From positions 40,817 through 104,816 of IMG/VR virus record IMGVR_UViG_3300013772_000002: a stretch of DNA of 64,000 nucleotides. One strand, given 5' to 3'. This stretch comes from a virus. Positions within the stretch are counted from its first letter, which is position 1, and each line of letters begins with the position of its first letter. Positions 8,000 to 15,751 of this stretch are shown here, piece after piece. A program made the position numbers and the translations under genes. The notes below the pieces were generated by a model. The model was not told where the DNA came from, made no database searches, and saw only the letters and a list, made by a program, of their open reading frames with translations.

Positions 8000-9562
8000 C
8001 TAGACCTCCTGCGCGACAACACTGCCGCCAGACGAATGGAGTTGGGTTGAGAGCCTCGCCCACACATCGTGGGCGAGGGTACGGTGGAACCCCTCGCAGC
8101 CGCCAACGATCTCTGAGATCGCGACGGTGGCGTCGGAGCCGAGGATGATGCGCTCGACGCAAAGGCGATCGACTAGCGGCTTGAGTGCCTCAATGAGACC
8201 GATACCATGGAGTTTCTGGACGCGTTTGTCTGCTTCGATGACGATTTCCCAGGCGAGTGCGGCGACGGCCTCCATGACAAGTGTGGCGTCGTGATCGATG
8301 CGCGTAATGCGTGTCGCGGCGTTCTGTTTCATCTCATCCTTGAGGGCTGACCAGTCGAAGCGCGAGCCGTCAGCGCCACCACCCGCGACCGTTAGTTCGA
8401 CGAATGATTCGACGATCGCCTGGTAATCGCCGCCTGCCGCGTGGAGCGCGACGCCGTCTTCACTATAGACGAAGCGCTCCATTGCCTTACCCATGGCGAG
8501 GGAAACAATTTCGCAGAATCCGTCGAGGTAGTTCATCATCCGCTCGTTCCGGAAGAAAACTGACGCCTCCTGATCCCAAACGTCAAAGAGGTTGATGTTG
8601 GAGATCGAAAGACCGAGCGCGAAACCCCCGAGCGCGTGTCCACACTCATGGTGGGCGACGTGGATTTCGATCTCCGGTTCGTCCTGATCGTCAGGAATCG
8701 GGAACCACTGCTCGACCAGGGCACGGGCAATCCAGGATGGCGTTATCTCTCCGGGTGGGCAGATTTCAGCGCGAAGGGCAGTCCGTTCTACCGCGTCGTC
8801 AATGTCCGCTCCCGTCTGCGCGCTGCCACCAATTAGGTCGCGAAGATGCGCCGCGCTCGGAACGGGTAGATTGCGTGTGGTGAGGCGTTCCCCCAGCATG
8901 CGCGATGCTTCGCGGTCGGGTAAGCGAGAGCACTCCGCCTCGATCGACAATCGACCCGCACGGAGCAGCGAGGGATCGATACCATCCTTTTCATTGGCAG
9001 TCGCAAAAAGGAAAACGGGCACGCCACGATCCGCGAGCCCGTCCAGACATGTATTAAGAGCGGCGGTAATTGGGTCCTTGCCAACCGTTCCCCGGTCGGT
9101 CGTGACGTGCGCGTCGAATTCGTCCCAGATCAAGCCAATCGGTGCGTCGAGCCGTCTTGCCTCGTGGCATGCCGCCTTCCATAGCGCAACGACGTCGTTC
9201 TCTCCCCACTCGCCATTTTCCAGCGGCCACGCTCGTGCGTCGAAACACCGCGCCCTGACTTCCGTAATCAAGTGGCGAAGCATCAGCGTCTTGCCATTGC
9301 CCTGCTCGCCAAGCAGGATGCCGCCGCGTGGTAGGCGCTGACCGTTTGCCTTCATCTCGGGCCAGCGGTTGATTGCGGCGATAAATTCACCCATCGCGCG
9401 CTTGACATTCGAGAGTCCGTAGATGTCACCGGCATGAACGGTGTTCGCCCCAGTGCAGGAAAGAGGATGTTTCCAGTAGGCGACACGAGATTTTGTGAGG
9501 ATGGTGCGGGTACGTGGGATGACCGATATCTCCCCATCATCGAGACGGGCATTTTCGTTCAT
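8000..9562 (-). CDS. FtsH-like AAA+ zinc metalloprotease without membrane anchor
   Basis: I choose ATG 9562 (GGGAG six bases upstream) over the longer TTG start at 9583, giving 520 residues. The order of parts is that of FtsH: an AAA+ module with Walker A GEQGNGKT (about 85-92), Walker B GLIWDEFD (about 143-150) and an arginine-finger region FATANEKDGIDPSLLRAGRL, then an M41-type peptidase with the HEXXH zinc site in HHECGHALG (about 304-312). Unlike bacterial FtsH there are no N-terminal transmembrane helices, so the enzyme should be cytosolic, and it is shorter than FtsH (usually 600-650). Its gene lies between dNMP kinase and ribonucleotide reductase. It may degrade host or phage proteins at a set time; substrates are unknown. 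Confidence 0.85.
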   Translation of the reverse strand: MNENARLDDGEISVIPRTRTILTKSRVAYWKHPLSCTGANTVHAGDIYGLSNVKRAMGEFIAAINRWPEMKANGQRLPRGGILLGEQGNGKTLMLRHLITEVRARCFDARAWPLENGEWGENDVVALWKAACHEARRLDAPIGLIWDEFDAHVTTDRGTVGKDPITAALNTCLDGLADRGVPVFLFATANEKDGIDPSLLRAGRLSIEAECSRLPDREASRMLGERLTTRNLPVPSAAHLRDLIGGSAQTGADIDDAVERTALRAEICPPGEITPSWIARALVEQWFPIPDDQDEPEIEIHVAHHECGHALGGFALGLSISNINLFDVWDQEASVFFRNERMMNYLDGFCEIVSLAMGKAMERFVYSEDGVALHAAGGDYQAIVESFVELTVAGGGADGSRFDWSALKDEMKQNAATRITRIDHDATLVMEAVAALAWEIVIEADKRVQKLHGIGLIEALKPLVDRLCVERIILGSDATVAISEIVGGCEGFHRTLAHDVWARLSTQLHSSGGSVVAQEV

Positions 9563-9609
9563 GTAAAACTCCCATGACGGCAATGGTATGCCGTCCCGGA
9601 ATAGATCGA

Positions 9610-10293
9610 TTAGAACGCGATAGGTTTCAAGCAGTTAACGATGTCGTTCACACGGCAGTGGAGATCATCGAGACTACCGCCATTGACGATCTCCTCGTCG
9701 GCGGAGAGTGTGGACCAAAATTGCTCGGAGGAGTGATTCGCCGCTTCGCCTGTCAGTTTAGTGGCGTCGGGACGAATGATGCGAACGAAATGGAAGCCGT
9801 TGGCACGCAGTTGCTCGACTTCATGGGGGTAGCGAACATCGTCACAAACTATTGCTTTCCCAAAGAAACGAGATGTTTCCGCTTCCTGGAGTAGTAGTTT
9901 GACCCACGGTTCCTCGGGTGCGGCGAGACCCCGGATGACTTCCGTTCCCCACTGCTGGAGTGCGCCGCGGAAATGTGGCTTGTGTGCGTTGACGTAATTG
10001 ACGAAGTGATCGCGGACAATAATATCGCGGTGGTATGTCTCGAGATTTGGAGAATTCGTTGCGTACAGATATCCCATCTTGCCGGCCATAATACGCCTGA
10101 CGCTGCCGAACGTATCGGTAACGGACATGTGGAGTGGGAACGGCAGATCGAGTTGGACGTGGGCGAGAAAGCCAAGGCTTACCTTCATCGGATCAGCGAG
10201 TGCTGCCCGATGATAGTCATCTCGTACCTCGACCATCTGACTGACTGTCGTCTTTCCGCTACTGGCCATGCCGATAATGCCGAGATTTTGCAC
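9610..10293 (-). CDS. deoxynucleoside monophosphate kinase
   Basis: The 227-residue protein starts at GTG 10293 with AAGGAAT eight bases upstream. It is a P-loop kinase: Walker A-like GMASSGKTT near residue 8-16, ALADPMK in the position used by phage dNMP kinases to bind the acceptor nucleotide, and VCDDVRYPHEVEQLRANGF followed by VRIIRP, a run well known in T4 gp1-type enzymes. It should phosphorylate dNMPs to dNDPs, which can feed the phage polymerase together with host NDP kinase. Its place in the operon with ribonucleotide reductase and MazG-like genes fits. Confidence 0.85.
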   Translation of the reverse strand: MQNLGIIGMASSGKTTVSQMVEVRDDYHRAALADPMKVSLGFLAHVQLDLPFPLHMSVTDTFGSVRRIMAGKMGYLYATNSPNLETYHRDIIVRDHFVNYVNAHKPHFRGALQQWGTEVIRGLAAPEEPWVKLLLQEAETSRFFGKAIVCDDVRYPHEVEQLRANGFHFVRIIRPDATKLTGEAANHSSEQFWSTLSADEEIVNGGSLDDLHCRVNDIVNCLKPIAF

Positions 10294-10314
10294 GAGATAT
10301 TCCTTCCGTCGTGA

Positions 10315-11175
10315 CTAAATTTGATCGCGGTATGCCGCAAAACGAGTACGATCACGCCCTATTCTTGGCCTGAGCAATAGCCCTCGAATGGCAACGTCGC
10401 TGTTCGGGTAATTGGGAGTGACCATTGCTGTGAGTGCCGCTTGCAGTGCGCCGGCATTGGTACGCGATACGAAGATTTCATCCTGGACGGGGATGCCTGT
10501 CGCTTTCAAATCACTCCATCCGAGCCAATAATCCCTGGCAACGCAGTAGACCTCCTTAACGAGAAAGGTTGTGCGTTGGGATGAGGACCCGAGGGTTACG
10601 CCGTCGTAGGGCTCACCGAGCATTGTGCCAATGACAACGAGTGGGTAGAGGGGAGCGTAGCGCAAAAGAACGTCTCCCCATGCCCGCAACCAACCAACCG
10701 CAGCATCCTTACGTGTATTCCGACGTGGATCATGACTGTGACCGATGCCCTTCGTTGGATTCGGCGGCGGTGACATAATCGGATAGGGAGCGGGATCGTC
10801 CCAGTTATTCCAATCGCCGACACGAATACGAAACGTGCCTGTCGTCGTCTCTATCGCGAGTGGCAAGTGACCGATGCGCGGCAGGATGGCGACGCCAAAG
10901 GGCTCGGAGAAGTCAGTGGCGCTTGTCGTTACCGTCTTGCCGTCTCCGGAAAGCCAGATACGTAGTTGTTGACCGGGTGGCAGCGCCTGAAGAACGCCGA
11001 TCTCCGGGTCCAAAAGCAAGCTGGACAAAACAGCCGGGGTGAAGGCGGGTGCGGCACGACGTGTCTTTGGATCGGTCGTAAAGAGCGGACCCTCTACCAA
11101 TGGCGCCCATGGAACAGCACGGTCGCTCGAATGCGGAGACTCCAGTTCAAGGAGAATCGGTGGGACGGTAGACAT
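10315..11175 (-). CDS. hypothetical protein, 286 residues
   Basis: I do not recognise a domain. The ATG at 11173-11175 overlaps the previous stop codon (TAATG), showing translational coupling. The protein is soluble, Pro-rich in the first 60 residues, and has a Trp-rich centre (VGDWNNWDDPAPYPIM, VGWLRAWGDVLLRY, YWLGWSDL). A conserved-looking LPRIGHLPLAIETTTGTFRIRVGD part suggests a beta-rich core. It belongs to the nucleotide-metabolism transcript. Confidence 0.55.
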   Translation of the reverse strand: MSTVPPILLELESPHSSDRAVPWAPLVEGPLFTTDPKTRRAAPAFTPAVLSSLLLDPEIGVLQALPPGQQLRIWLSGDGKTVTTSATDFSEPFGVAILPRIGHLPLAIETTTGTFRIRVGDWNNWDDPAPYPIMSPPPNPTKGIGHSHDPRRNTRKDAAVGWLRAWGDVLLRYAPLYPLVVIGTMLGEPYDGVTLGSSSQRTTFLVKEVYCVARDYWLGWSDLKATGIPVQDEIFVSRTNAGALQAALTAMVTPNYPNSDVAIRGLLLRPRIGRDRTRFAAYRDQI

Positions 11176-11369
11176 TATGACTCCTGCCGGGCTTTCGCCA
11201 GGGGGGTTTCATCTTCGGTCGTGCGCCGTCCGGCAAGAGGCTCTTCGTCGTCCTCGCCACGGCGTTTTTGGAGGGGTTTCGAGTGATGAATCTTCCGCAG
11301 CGGCGTCTCGACCTCGTCGGCATCATCGTCGTCACTATCATCGCTTGGTGTAGGGGGTGTCTCGATCAA
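11175..11369 (-). CDS. small acidic hypothetical protein, 64 residues
   Basis: The open frame extends up to 11429, but TTG 11369 has AAGGAG seven bases upstream and starts 12 bases after the MazG-like stop, so I use it. The product is low-complexity and charged: an acidic cluster (SDDSDDDDADEVE) followed by basic and acidic alternations. It is probably disordered. No function can be assigned. Its stop overlaps the ATG of the next gene. Confidence 0.45.
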   Translation of the reverse strand: MIETPPTPSDDSDDDDADEVETPLRKIHHSKPLQKRRGEDDEEPLAGRRTTEDETPLAKARQES

Positions 11370-11380
11370 TGGTGGTCTCC

Positions 11381-12067
11381 TTATTCTACCGCACCGGGGC
11401 ATTCCGGTGCAAGGGTCTTCAGGGTCCAAGAGTCGATTACCGTCGTCTCACCGGAAGAGATTGGCAATTTGCCGAAGTAGATCGTCTCATTCTCGGGACC
11501 GACGTTGACGACAGACATGGCGCGTCCATAACCGTATGGGCGCTCCCGATTTTTGCGCCGCTTGTGGTGAAGCGCGTCGACGACGCGACGACCCCAAGCG
11601 CCGGCCAGATCAAGCCAGACGATACCGATATCAGCTACTTCCTCGACGTCAATCTCTCCCATCCGGTAGTCAGCGGCGCGTAGCGTGGCGAGCGATTCGC
11701 CGATCTCGGCGACGAGGTGCAGGAGTTGGCGCAGAACATGACCGTCAATTCCGTTTGTCGGAGTTGTCACGGTCTGCTCGCGCCTTCCAGAACCCCCAAC
11801 GCGGGCGTAGGGAGGAAGGCGGGCGGAGAATGCAACACGACGCAATAGATTGGTTGCGTTCTCGATCTCTTCGAGATGGCTCGACGGGATTCGACCTGTC
11901 TTGCGCTGACCGTCGATCGCCGCGCCAACCGCGCGGACGAGGTCGCCGAGAATAACGAGCTGTTCGGCGTCGGGTGGTGGCGATGATGACTCCGCTTCAT
12001 CCCAGAATCCCTGGCGAATCGCATCGATGCGGCAACTATCGACAATTGCTCCCAAACTCGTATCCAT
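11381..12067 (-). CDS. MazG-like nucleotide pyrophosphohydrolase
   Basis: The start is ATG 12067, eight bases after GAGGAGG; the open frame continues further upstream into the promoter region and is not used. The 228-residue protein has the MazG metal signature ExxE...ExxD: EIGE at about 121-124 and EEVAD at about 142-146, followed by DIGIVWLDLAGAWG and the typical closing KRRKNRERPYGYGR. The N-terminal half (residues 1-95) contains a second helical segment with E/D-rich helices that may be a degenerate repeat. The enzyme class hydrolyses (d)NTPs to NMPs. It is the first gene of the minus-strand transcript, so it and the dNMP kinase could work in series. The exact nucleotide is not determinable. 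Confidence 0.75.
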   Translation of the reverse strand: MDTSLGAIVDSCRIDAIRQGFWDEAESSSPPPDAEQLVILGDLVRAVGAAIDGQRKTGRIPSSHLEEIENATNLLRRVAFSARLPPYARVGGSGRREQTVTTPTNGIDGHVLRQLLHLVAEIGESLATLRAADYRMGEIDVEEVADIGIVWLDLAGAWGRRVVDALHHKRRKNRERPYGYGRAMSVVNVGPENETIYFGKLPISSGETTVIDSWTLKTLAPECPGAVE

Positions 12068-12131
12068 AGGAAGCCCCTCCTCAATAAAAATCGATTGCAG
12101 TCGAAGCATGAGCGGCATGCGTACTACGACT

Positions 12132-12160
12132 TTGCTAGTATACACGTGAAGTGGTACAAT
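12132..12160 (+). promoter_or_regulatory. putative promoter of the late (virion) genes
   Basis: TTGCTA (12132-12137) and TACAAT (12155-12160) are separated by 17 bases and lie 60 bases upstream of the putative small terminase gene. The -10 box ends on the base where the -35 box of the opposing promoter begins. Confidence 0.6.
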
Positions 12161-12165
12161 GTAAA
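12137..12165 (-). promoter_or_regulatory. putative promoter of the nucleotide-metabolism operon
   Basis: On the minus strand TTTACA (12165-12160) and TATACT (12142-12137) are separated by exactly 17 bases, 70 bases upstream of the MazG-like start. The elements overlap those of the divergent plus-strand promoter, so the two probably compete for RNA polymerase. Confidence 0.65.
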
Positions 12166-12219
12166 GCAGAGAAGACGACTTTCTACATGAGTTTTTGACA
12201 CCCCGGAAGGATCGCCCCT

Positions 12220-12966
12220 ATGCCCCGTCGTACGCTCAACGATCGCGACCTTAAGGCTGATCTTGATGAGGGGATGACGCCCGTCGAGATTGCCGTGCGG
12301 CGCAATGTCACCGATCGCACCGTCTCTCGTCGCATTCTCCGCCTCGGCGCGATGGGTGACGGCGCCGCCGTGCGTGCCGCCGATGAGATTATGGCCGCCG
12401 GTATTAATCAGGCGCGTGCCTACTACATGATCCAGATGACGATGTTGGAGCAACTGGACGACCTCGCCGAGGACGCGGAGCATTACCGCGAGGCGAAAGA
12501 GGAAGGGTTGGCGCTTGCCAATGAGTTTCTGGTTCGCTTTGCCGATGGTGAAGAGATTCTTACGCCACAGTTTGAGAAGACGCTCGATAGGCTTACCAAT
12601 CCGTCCGACCCCTACCCGAACATGTTCAAGGCGGCATCGCTTGCCTCCGCGAACATGCAACTCTATGTCGATATCTACAAGACGCTAATCGACATGCGCG
12701 CGATGGCGATGCTCAAGCAGGCGCTCCTGGAACTGCTCGATCTCGGTGACCCGCGCATCGCGGCGATCATCGGCGCTTATCAGACGCGCGCCGAGAGCGC
12801 CCGCAGTCTGCTTGGTATGGACTATCGCAACCCGGACCCCGACCCAAAGACATGGAGCGCGGCCGCTGAGCGTGATTTTCAGGCGCTCCCCCGCCCCGAC
12901 AGCTTGCCTGACCCGAAGCGGATTATTGCCGGTCACGGGATCGTCATCGAGGGGAAGGCGCGATGA
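12220..12966 (+). CDS. putative terminase small subunit
   Basis: The 248-residue product starts with ATG 12220 behind GGAAGG. A helix-turn-helix lies near residues 18-42 (MTPVEIAVRRNVTDRTVSRRIL), followed by a long helical region (about 55-130) and a second helical block around 145-200. A DNA-binding N-terminus, coiled helices and its location just before the RusA-like and large terminase genes fit a small terminase that recognises the packaging start site, but direct sequence similarity is not evident to me. A regulator of late genes is the alternative. Its stop overlaps the next start (ATGA). Confidence 0.55.
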   Translation: MPRRTLNDRDLKADLDEGMTPVEIAVRRNVTDRTVSRRILRLGAMGDGAAVRAADEIMAAGINQARAYYMIQMTMLEQLDDLAEDAEHYREAKEEGLALANEFLVRFADGEEILTPQFEKTLDRLTNPSDPYPNMFKAASLASANMQLYVDIYKTLIDMRAMAMLKQALLELLDLGDPRIAAIIGAYQTRAESARSLLGMDYRNPDPDPKTWSAAAERDFQALPRPDSLPDPKRIIAGHGIVIEGKAR

Positions 12967-13139
12967 CCAATATTTGGGATGAGCTCACGCTGGCGAAACG
13001 CCTGGCCGCTCGCGCTGCCGCCGAGGATCAACTGCGCGCCGCAGAGGAGCGCGCCTGGCACCGGGCGATCAACCGGCGTATCTGGGCGATCAACCACCCA
13101 TTGCTTGCTGCGCTATGCGTCGAGCGAGCCAAACGATGA
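12963..13139 (+). CDS. small Ala/Arg-rich protein, 58 residues
   Basis: The ATG at 12963 overlaps the stop of the preceding gene and its own TGA overlaps the ATG of the RusA-like gene, an ATGA chain on both sides that supports translation. The product is an amphipathic helical peptide (LAKRLAARAAAEDQLRAAEE, then WHRAINRRIWAI). No family is recognised. Confidence 0.6.
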   Translation: MTNIWDELTLAKRLAARAAAEDQLRAAEERAWHRAINRRIWAINHPLLAALCVERAKR

Positions 13140-13603
13140 TTGATTTTCTTCTCCGCCTGACGATTCCGATGCCGCCGACGGGCACCAACCACGCCTACGT
13201 CCCGCGCGTCGTTCATCGTGGTGGCGGCAAGATGGGCGCCTCCCTGATGCATTCCAAGGAGCACGCCACTTGGGAGTCGGGCGCCCTCAAGGCGATGGTC
13301 GATGACGACATGGGCGTCGAGTGGTTTATCAACCCGACTGATTTTGATCCCAAGGAGGCTCTCGGTCTTGCTTTCTCCTGGTATTTCAAGGATCGTCGCT
13401 CCGACCTCGACAGTCGCCACAAACTTGTCAAAGACCTCGTTTTCGATTACCTGACGGCACGGACGGGAATGAAATGCAATGATCGTGAGGTATCCGGCGA
13501 CATCAACGATCGCCATTACTACAAGACGAATCCTCATGTTTTCGTTACCGTTCGTACGCTTGACGCGCACAACGCTCGCTACCACACCGATGCCGAGCGA
13601 TAA
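13136..13603 (+). CDS. RusA-like Holliday junction resolvase
   Basis: I start at ATG 13136, which overlaps the previous stop (ATGA); an in-frame upstream ATG at 13115 lies within the preceding gene. The 155-residue product carries the RusA pattern: an N-terminal strand ending in a Pro-rich turn (LTIPMPPTGTNHAY), then RRSDLDSRHKLVKDLVFDYL with the acidic residues of the active site, and NDREVSGDIND followed by VFVTV. RusA enzymes form dimers that cut Holliday junctions. Its position before the large terminase suggests that it removes branches from replicating DNA before packaging. Confidence 0.8.
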   Translation: MIDFLLRLTIPMPPTGTNHAYVPRVVHRGGGKMGASLMHSKEHATWESGALKAMVDDDMGVEWFINPTDFDPKEALGLAFSWYFKDRRSDLDSRHKLVKDLVFDYLTARTGMKCNDREVSGDINDRHYYKTNPHVFVTVRTLDAHNARYHTDAER

Positions 13604-13611
13604 CCCGGTGG

Positions 13612-13641
13612 TTGAGTAAACACCATAAATCATGGTATACT
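13612..13641 (+). promoter_or_regulatory. putative promoter upstream of the large terminase
   Basis: TTGAGT (13612-13617) and TATACT (13636-13641) are 18 bases apart in the 87-base gap before the terminase ATG at 13691. The -35 match is partial; the -10 box equals the one used on the minus strand at 12137-12142. Confidence 0.45.
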
Positions 13642-13690
13642 GGTAGAGTATAGTATCGTTTCCCTCCCCATCCATAAAATCTGAGGCGCT

Positions 13691-15751
13691 ATGCCTGTCG
13701 CTACCTCCGCCGTTGACCCGCTCGACGATTTGTTTGGCGCGATCAAGGGCAAACTCAGCCAGCAAGTACAGCGCGACGAGCGCGCCCGGCTTCGCCTCGC
13801 AAGCGGCGGGGCGATTGGTGCTGGCGGCTCGGCTCTGCGCATGTACGAAGAAGGGACGATCTGGACGGATGGTATTGCGCCACCAACCTTCGTCGATTTC
13901 GTCACGAACGAGATGGAGGGCTTTCTTTATCCTCTGCAGGCCGAAGCAATCATGGCCGCGATTGGCAACGATCCTGCTTTGCTCTTTCATCCGCGAGTCG
14001 ACGAGAACGAGTATTACAACGATTGGCCGAATGGTCCACCACTACGCAATATTATATCTACTATTATCTTGTTATGGGGTAAGGGAAGCGGAAAAGACCT
14101 CATCATTTCATATCTAGTATCATATATAGTGTTTGTAATCATGCACATGGCAGACCCCTATGCATACTTTCATCATGCCCCCGGTGAACCCTTCGACATC
14201 ATTAACTGCGCCATTAATGCCCACCAAGCGCAGAACGTCTTCTTCCGTAAGCTCAAGAATTGTTTGTTGCGTGAGTGTTTTCAGAAGTTCGGCAGTAGGC
14301 CCGACATCCTCACTGATCGTGCCATCTTCTACCGCGTTGTTCCGGGCATCTCCGAGCCGGTCGAACTGATTCGTTGCTGGTCACGCCACTCGAAATCTGA
14401 ATCGATTGAGGGGATGAATATCATCGCCTTTATCCTCGACGAGGCATCGGGATTCGAGCTCAAGGGGAAGAAGGAACTGGCGGAAGACGACGAGGGCGAA
14501 GAGTACGCCCTCTCTCCCGCCGATGCGATCTTCGATGTTCTCGAAACATCCGCCGCAACGCGCTTCGAGGATCAGTACCTGGGATTCGTGATTTCGTATC
14601 CACGCTTTGAAGATGACTTTACGATGCGGATGTATAACCGGACACTTCTGGATCATCCAATGAACTACTTCTCGTTGGACGACATCGATGATCCGAATGA
14701 CTCCGTCGGGCTATCGCGGATCGGCAAGTTGAAGTATCCCCACATCTTCGCGCATAAAGCGGCTACCTGGGAAGTCAACCTCAAGAAACCACGCAGTGCA
14801 TTCGATAAGTTCTTTCGTGCCAATCCTGAGAAGTCGGCGATGCGCTTCGCTTGCGAACCGCCCCCCGCCAAGGGCGGCTACTTCTCGCAGCCACAAAAGA
14901 TTGACGAGGCATTCAGTGAACGCCTTCGCCCCGCTGTCCAGTGGACCGTCGACCATATTCGCCGCGGCTCTCAGGAGTTGGTCGGCGTCAAGTTGACAGG
15001 GCACCGCTTCTCTCCCGCCAACCTCTATGTTGCCCACTGCGATCCCGGTCTGAGTTCTGACGCTTTCACGCTCGGTATCGCGCACCCGAACTACGCGGTA
15101 CAAGCGGAAATCTTCGACTCCAAAGGAAAGGCGTACACGGTTCCGCAGGTGGTGATCGACTCGCTTATCGTCTGGCGTCCCGAGCCGCGCGAGCATCGTG
15201 TCGTTGATTTCATTAATGCCTCGCAGGTGATTCTCGATCTGGCCGGACTTTGTGACATGCGTCGTTGGTCGGCGGATCGTTGGAACAGCGCCCAGTTACA
15301 ACAACAACTGACTGCCGCTGGCATTCGCTGTGAGTACGCCGCCTTCTCGAATGCACAGCAAATCCAGCAGTACGAGAATTTCAAGACACTCCTCTATGCC
15401 GGACTGATCAAGTTCAGTGGTTTCTGGGATGTCGAGCCCTGGCGGCGCGTACGAGACGAACTTCGCAAGTTGATCCTCATCAATGGCACGCGCATCGATC
15501 ACCAAACGGGCGGATCGAAAGACTGTGCGGATGTCGTTGTTGGTGCTACCTGGCTCGCTTGCCAAAAAGGTCTCTCGCAGCGGGCATTCGAGGGATACGC
15601 TCCCCCCGCTCCGGGTCATGCCACTCTCCACCAGCACAACCAGACAACATCGACCCTTGATACCTTGCGCCGCATGCACCGCGCTCCAAACGCGAAGGAA
15701 ACGCTGCGGCTCCCCTACGCCAAGTCCCGCATTTCGGCAGGAGTTAGCTAA
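13691..15751 (+). CDS. terL: terminase large subunit
   Basis: The 686-residue DNA-packaging motor has an ATPase and a nuclease part. The Walker A-like motif is WGKGSGKD at about 129-136, and Walker B with the catalytic Glu is IIAFILDEASG. The nuclease domain shows spaced acidic positions in YVAHCDPGLSSDAF, in MRRWSADRWNS and in GGSKDCADVVVGAT, as in RNase H-like terminase nucleases. A 130-base patch around the Walker A motif (14040-14170) uses ATA, CTA and TTA codons that the rest of the gene avoids. The stop codon overlaps the portal start (TAATG), so the two are translationally coupled. Confidence 0.92.
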   Translation: MPVATSAVDPLDDLFGAIKGKLSQQVQRDERARLRLASGGAIGAGGSALRMYEEGTIWTDGIAPPTFVDFVTNEMEGFLYPLQAEAIMAAIGNDPALLFHPRVDENEYYNDWPNGPPLRNIISTIILLWGKGSGKDLIISYLVSYIVFVIMHMADPYAYFHHAPGEPFDIINCAINAHQAQNVFFRKLKNCLLRECFQKFGSRPDILTDRAIFYRVVPGISEPVELIRCWSRHSKSESIEGMNIIAFILDEASGFELKGKKELAEDDEGEEYALSPADAIFDVLETSAATRFEDQYLGFVISYPRFEDDFTMRMYNRTLLDHPMNYFSLDDIDDPNDSVGLSRIGKLKYPHIFAHKAATWEVNLKKPRSAFDKFFRANPEKSAMRFACEPPPAKGGYFSQPQKIDEAFSERLRPAVQWTVDHIRRGSQELVGVKLTGHRFSPANLYVAHCDPGLSSDAFTLGIAHPNYAVQAEIFDSKGKAYTVPQVVIDSLIVWRPEPREHRVVDFINASQVILDLAGLCDMRRWSADRWNSAQLQQQLTAAGIRCEYAAFSNAQQIQQYENFKTLLYAGLIKFSGFWDVEPWRRVRDELRKLILINGTRIDHQTGGSKDCADVVVGATWLACQKGLSQRAFEGYAPPAPGHATLHQHNQTTSTLDTLRRMHRAPNAKETLRLPYAKSRISAGVS

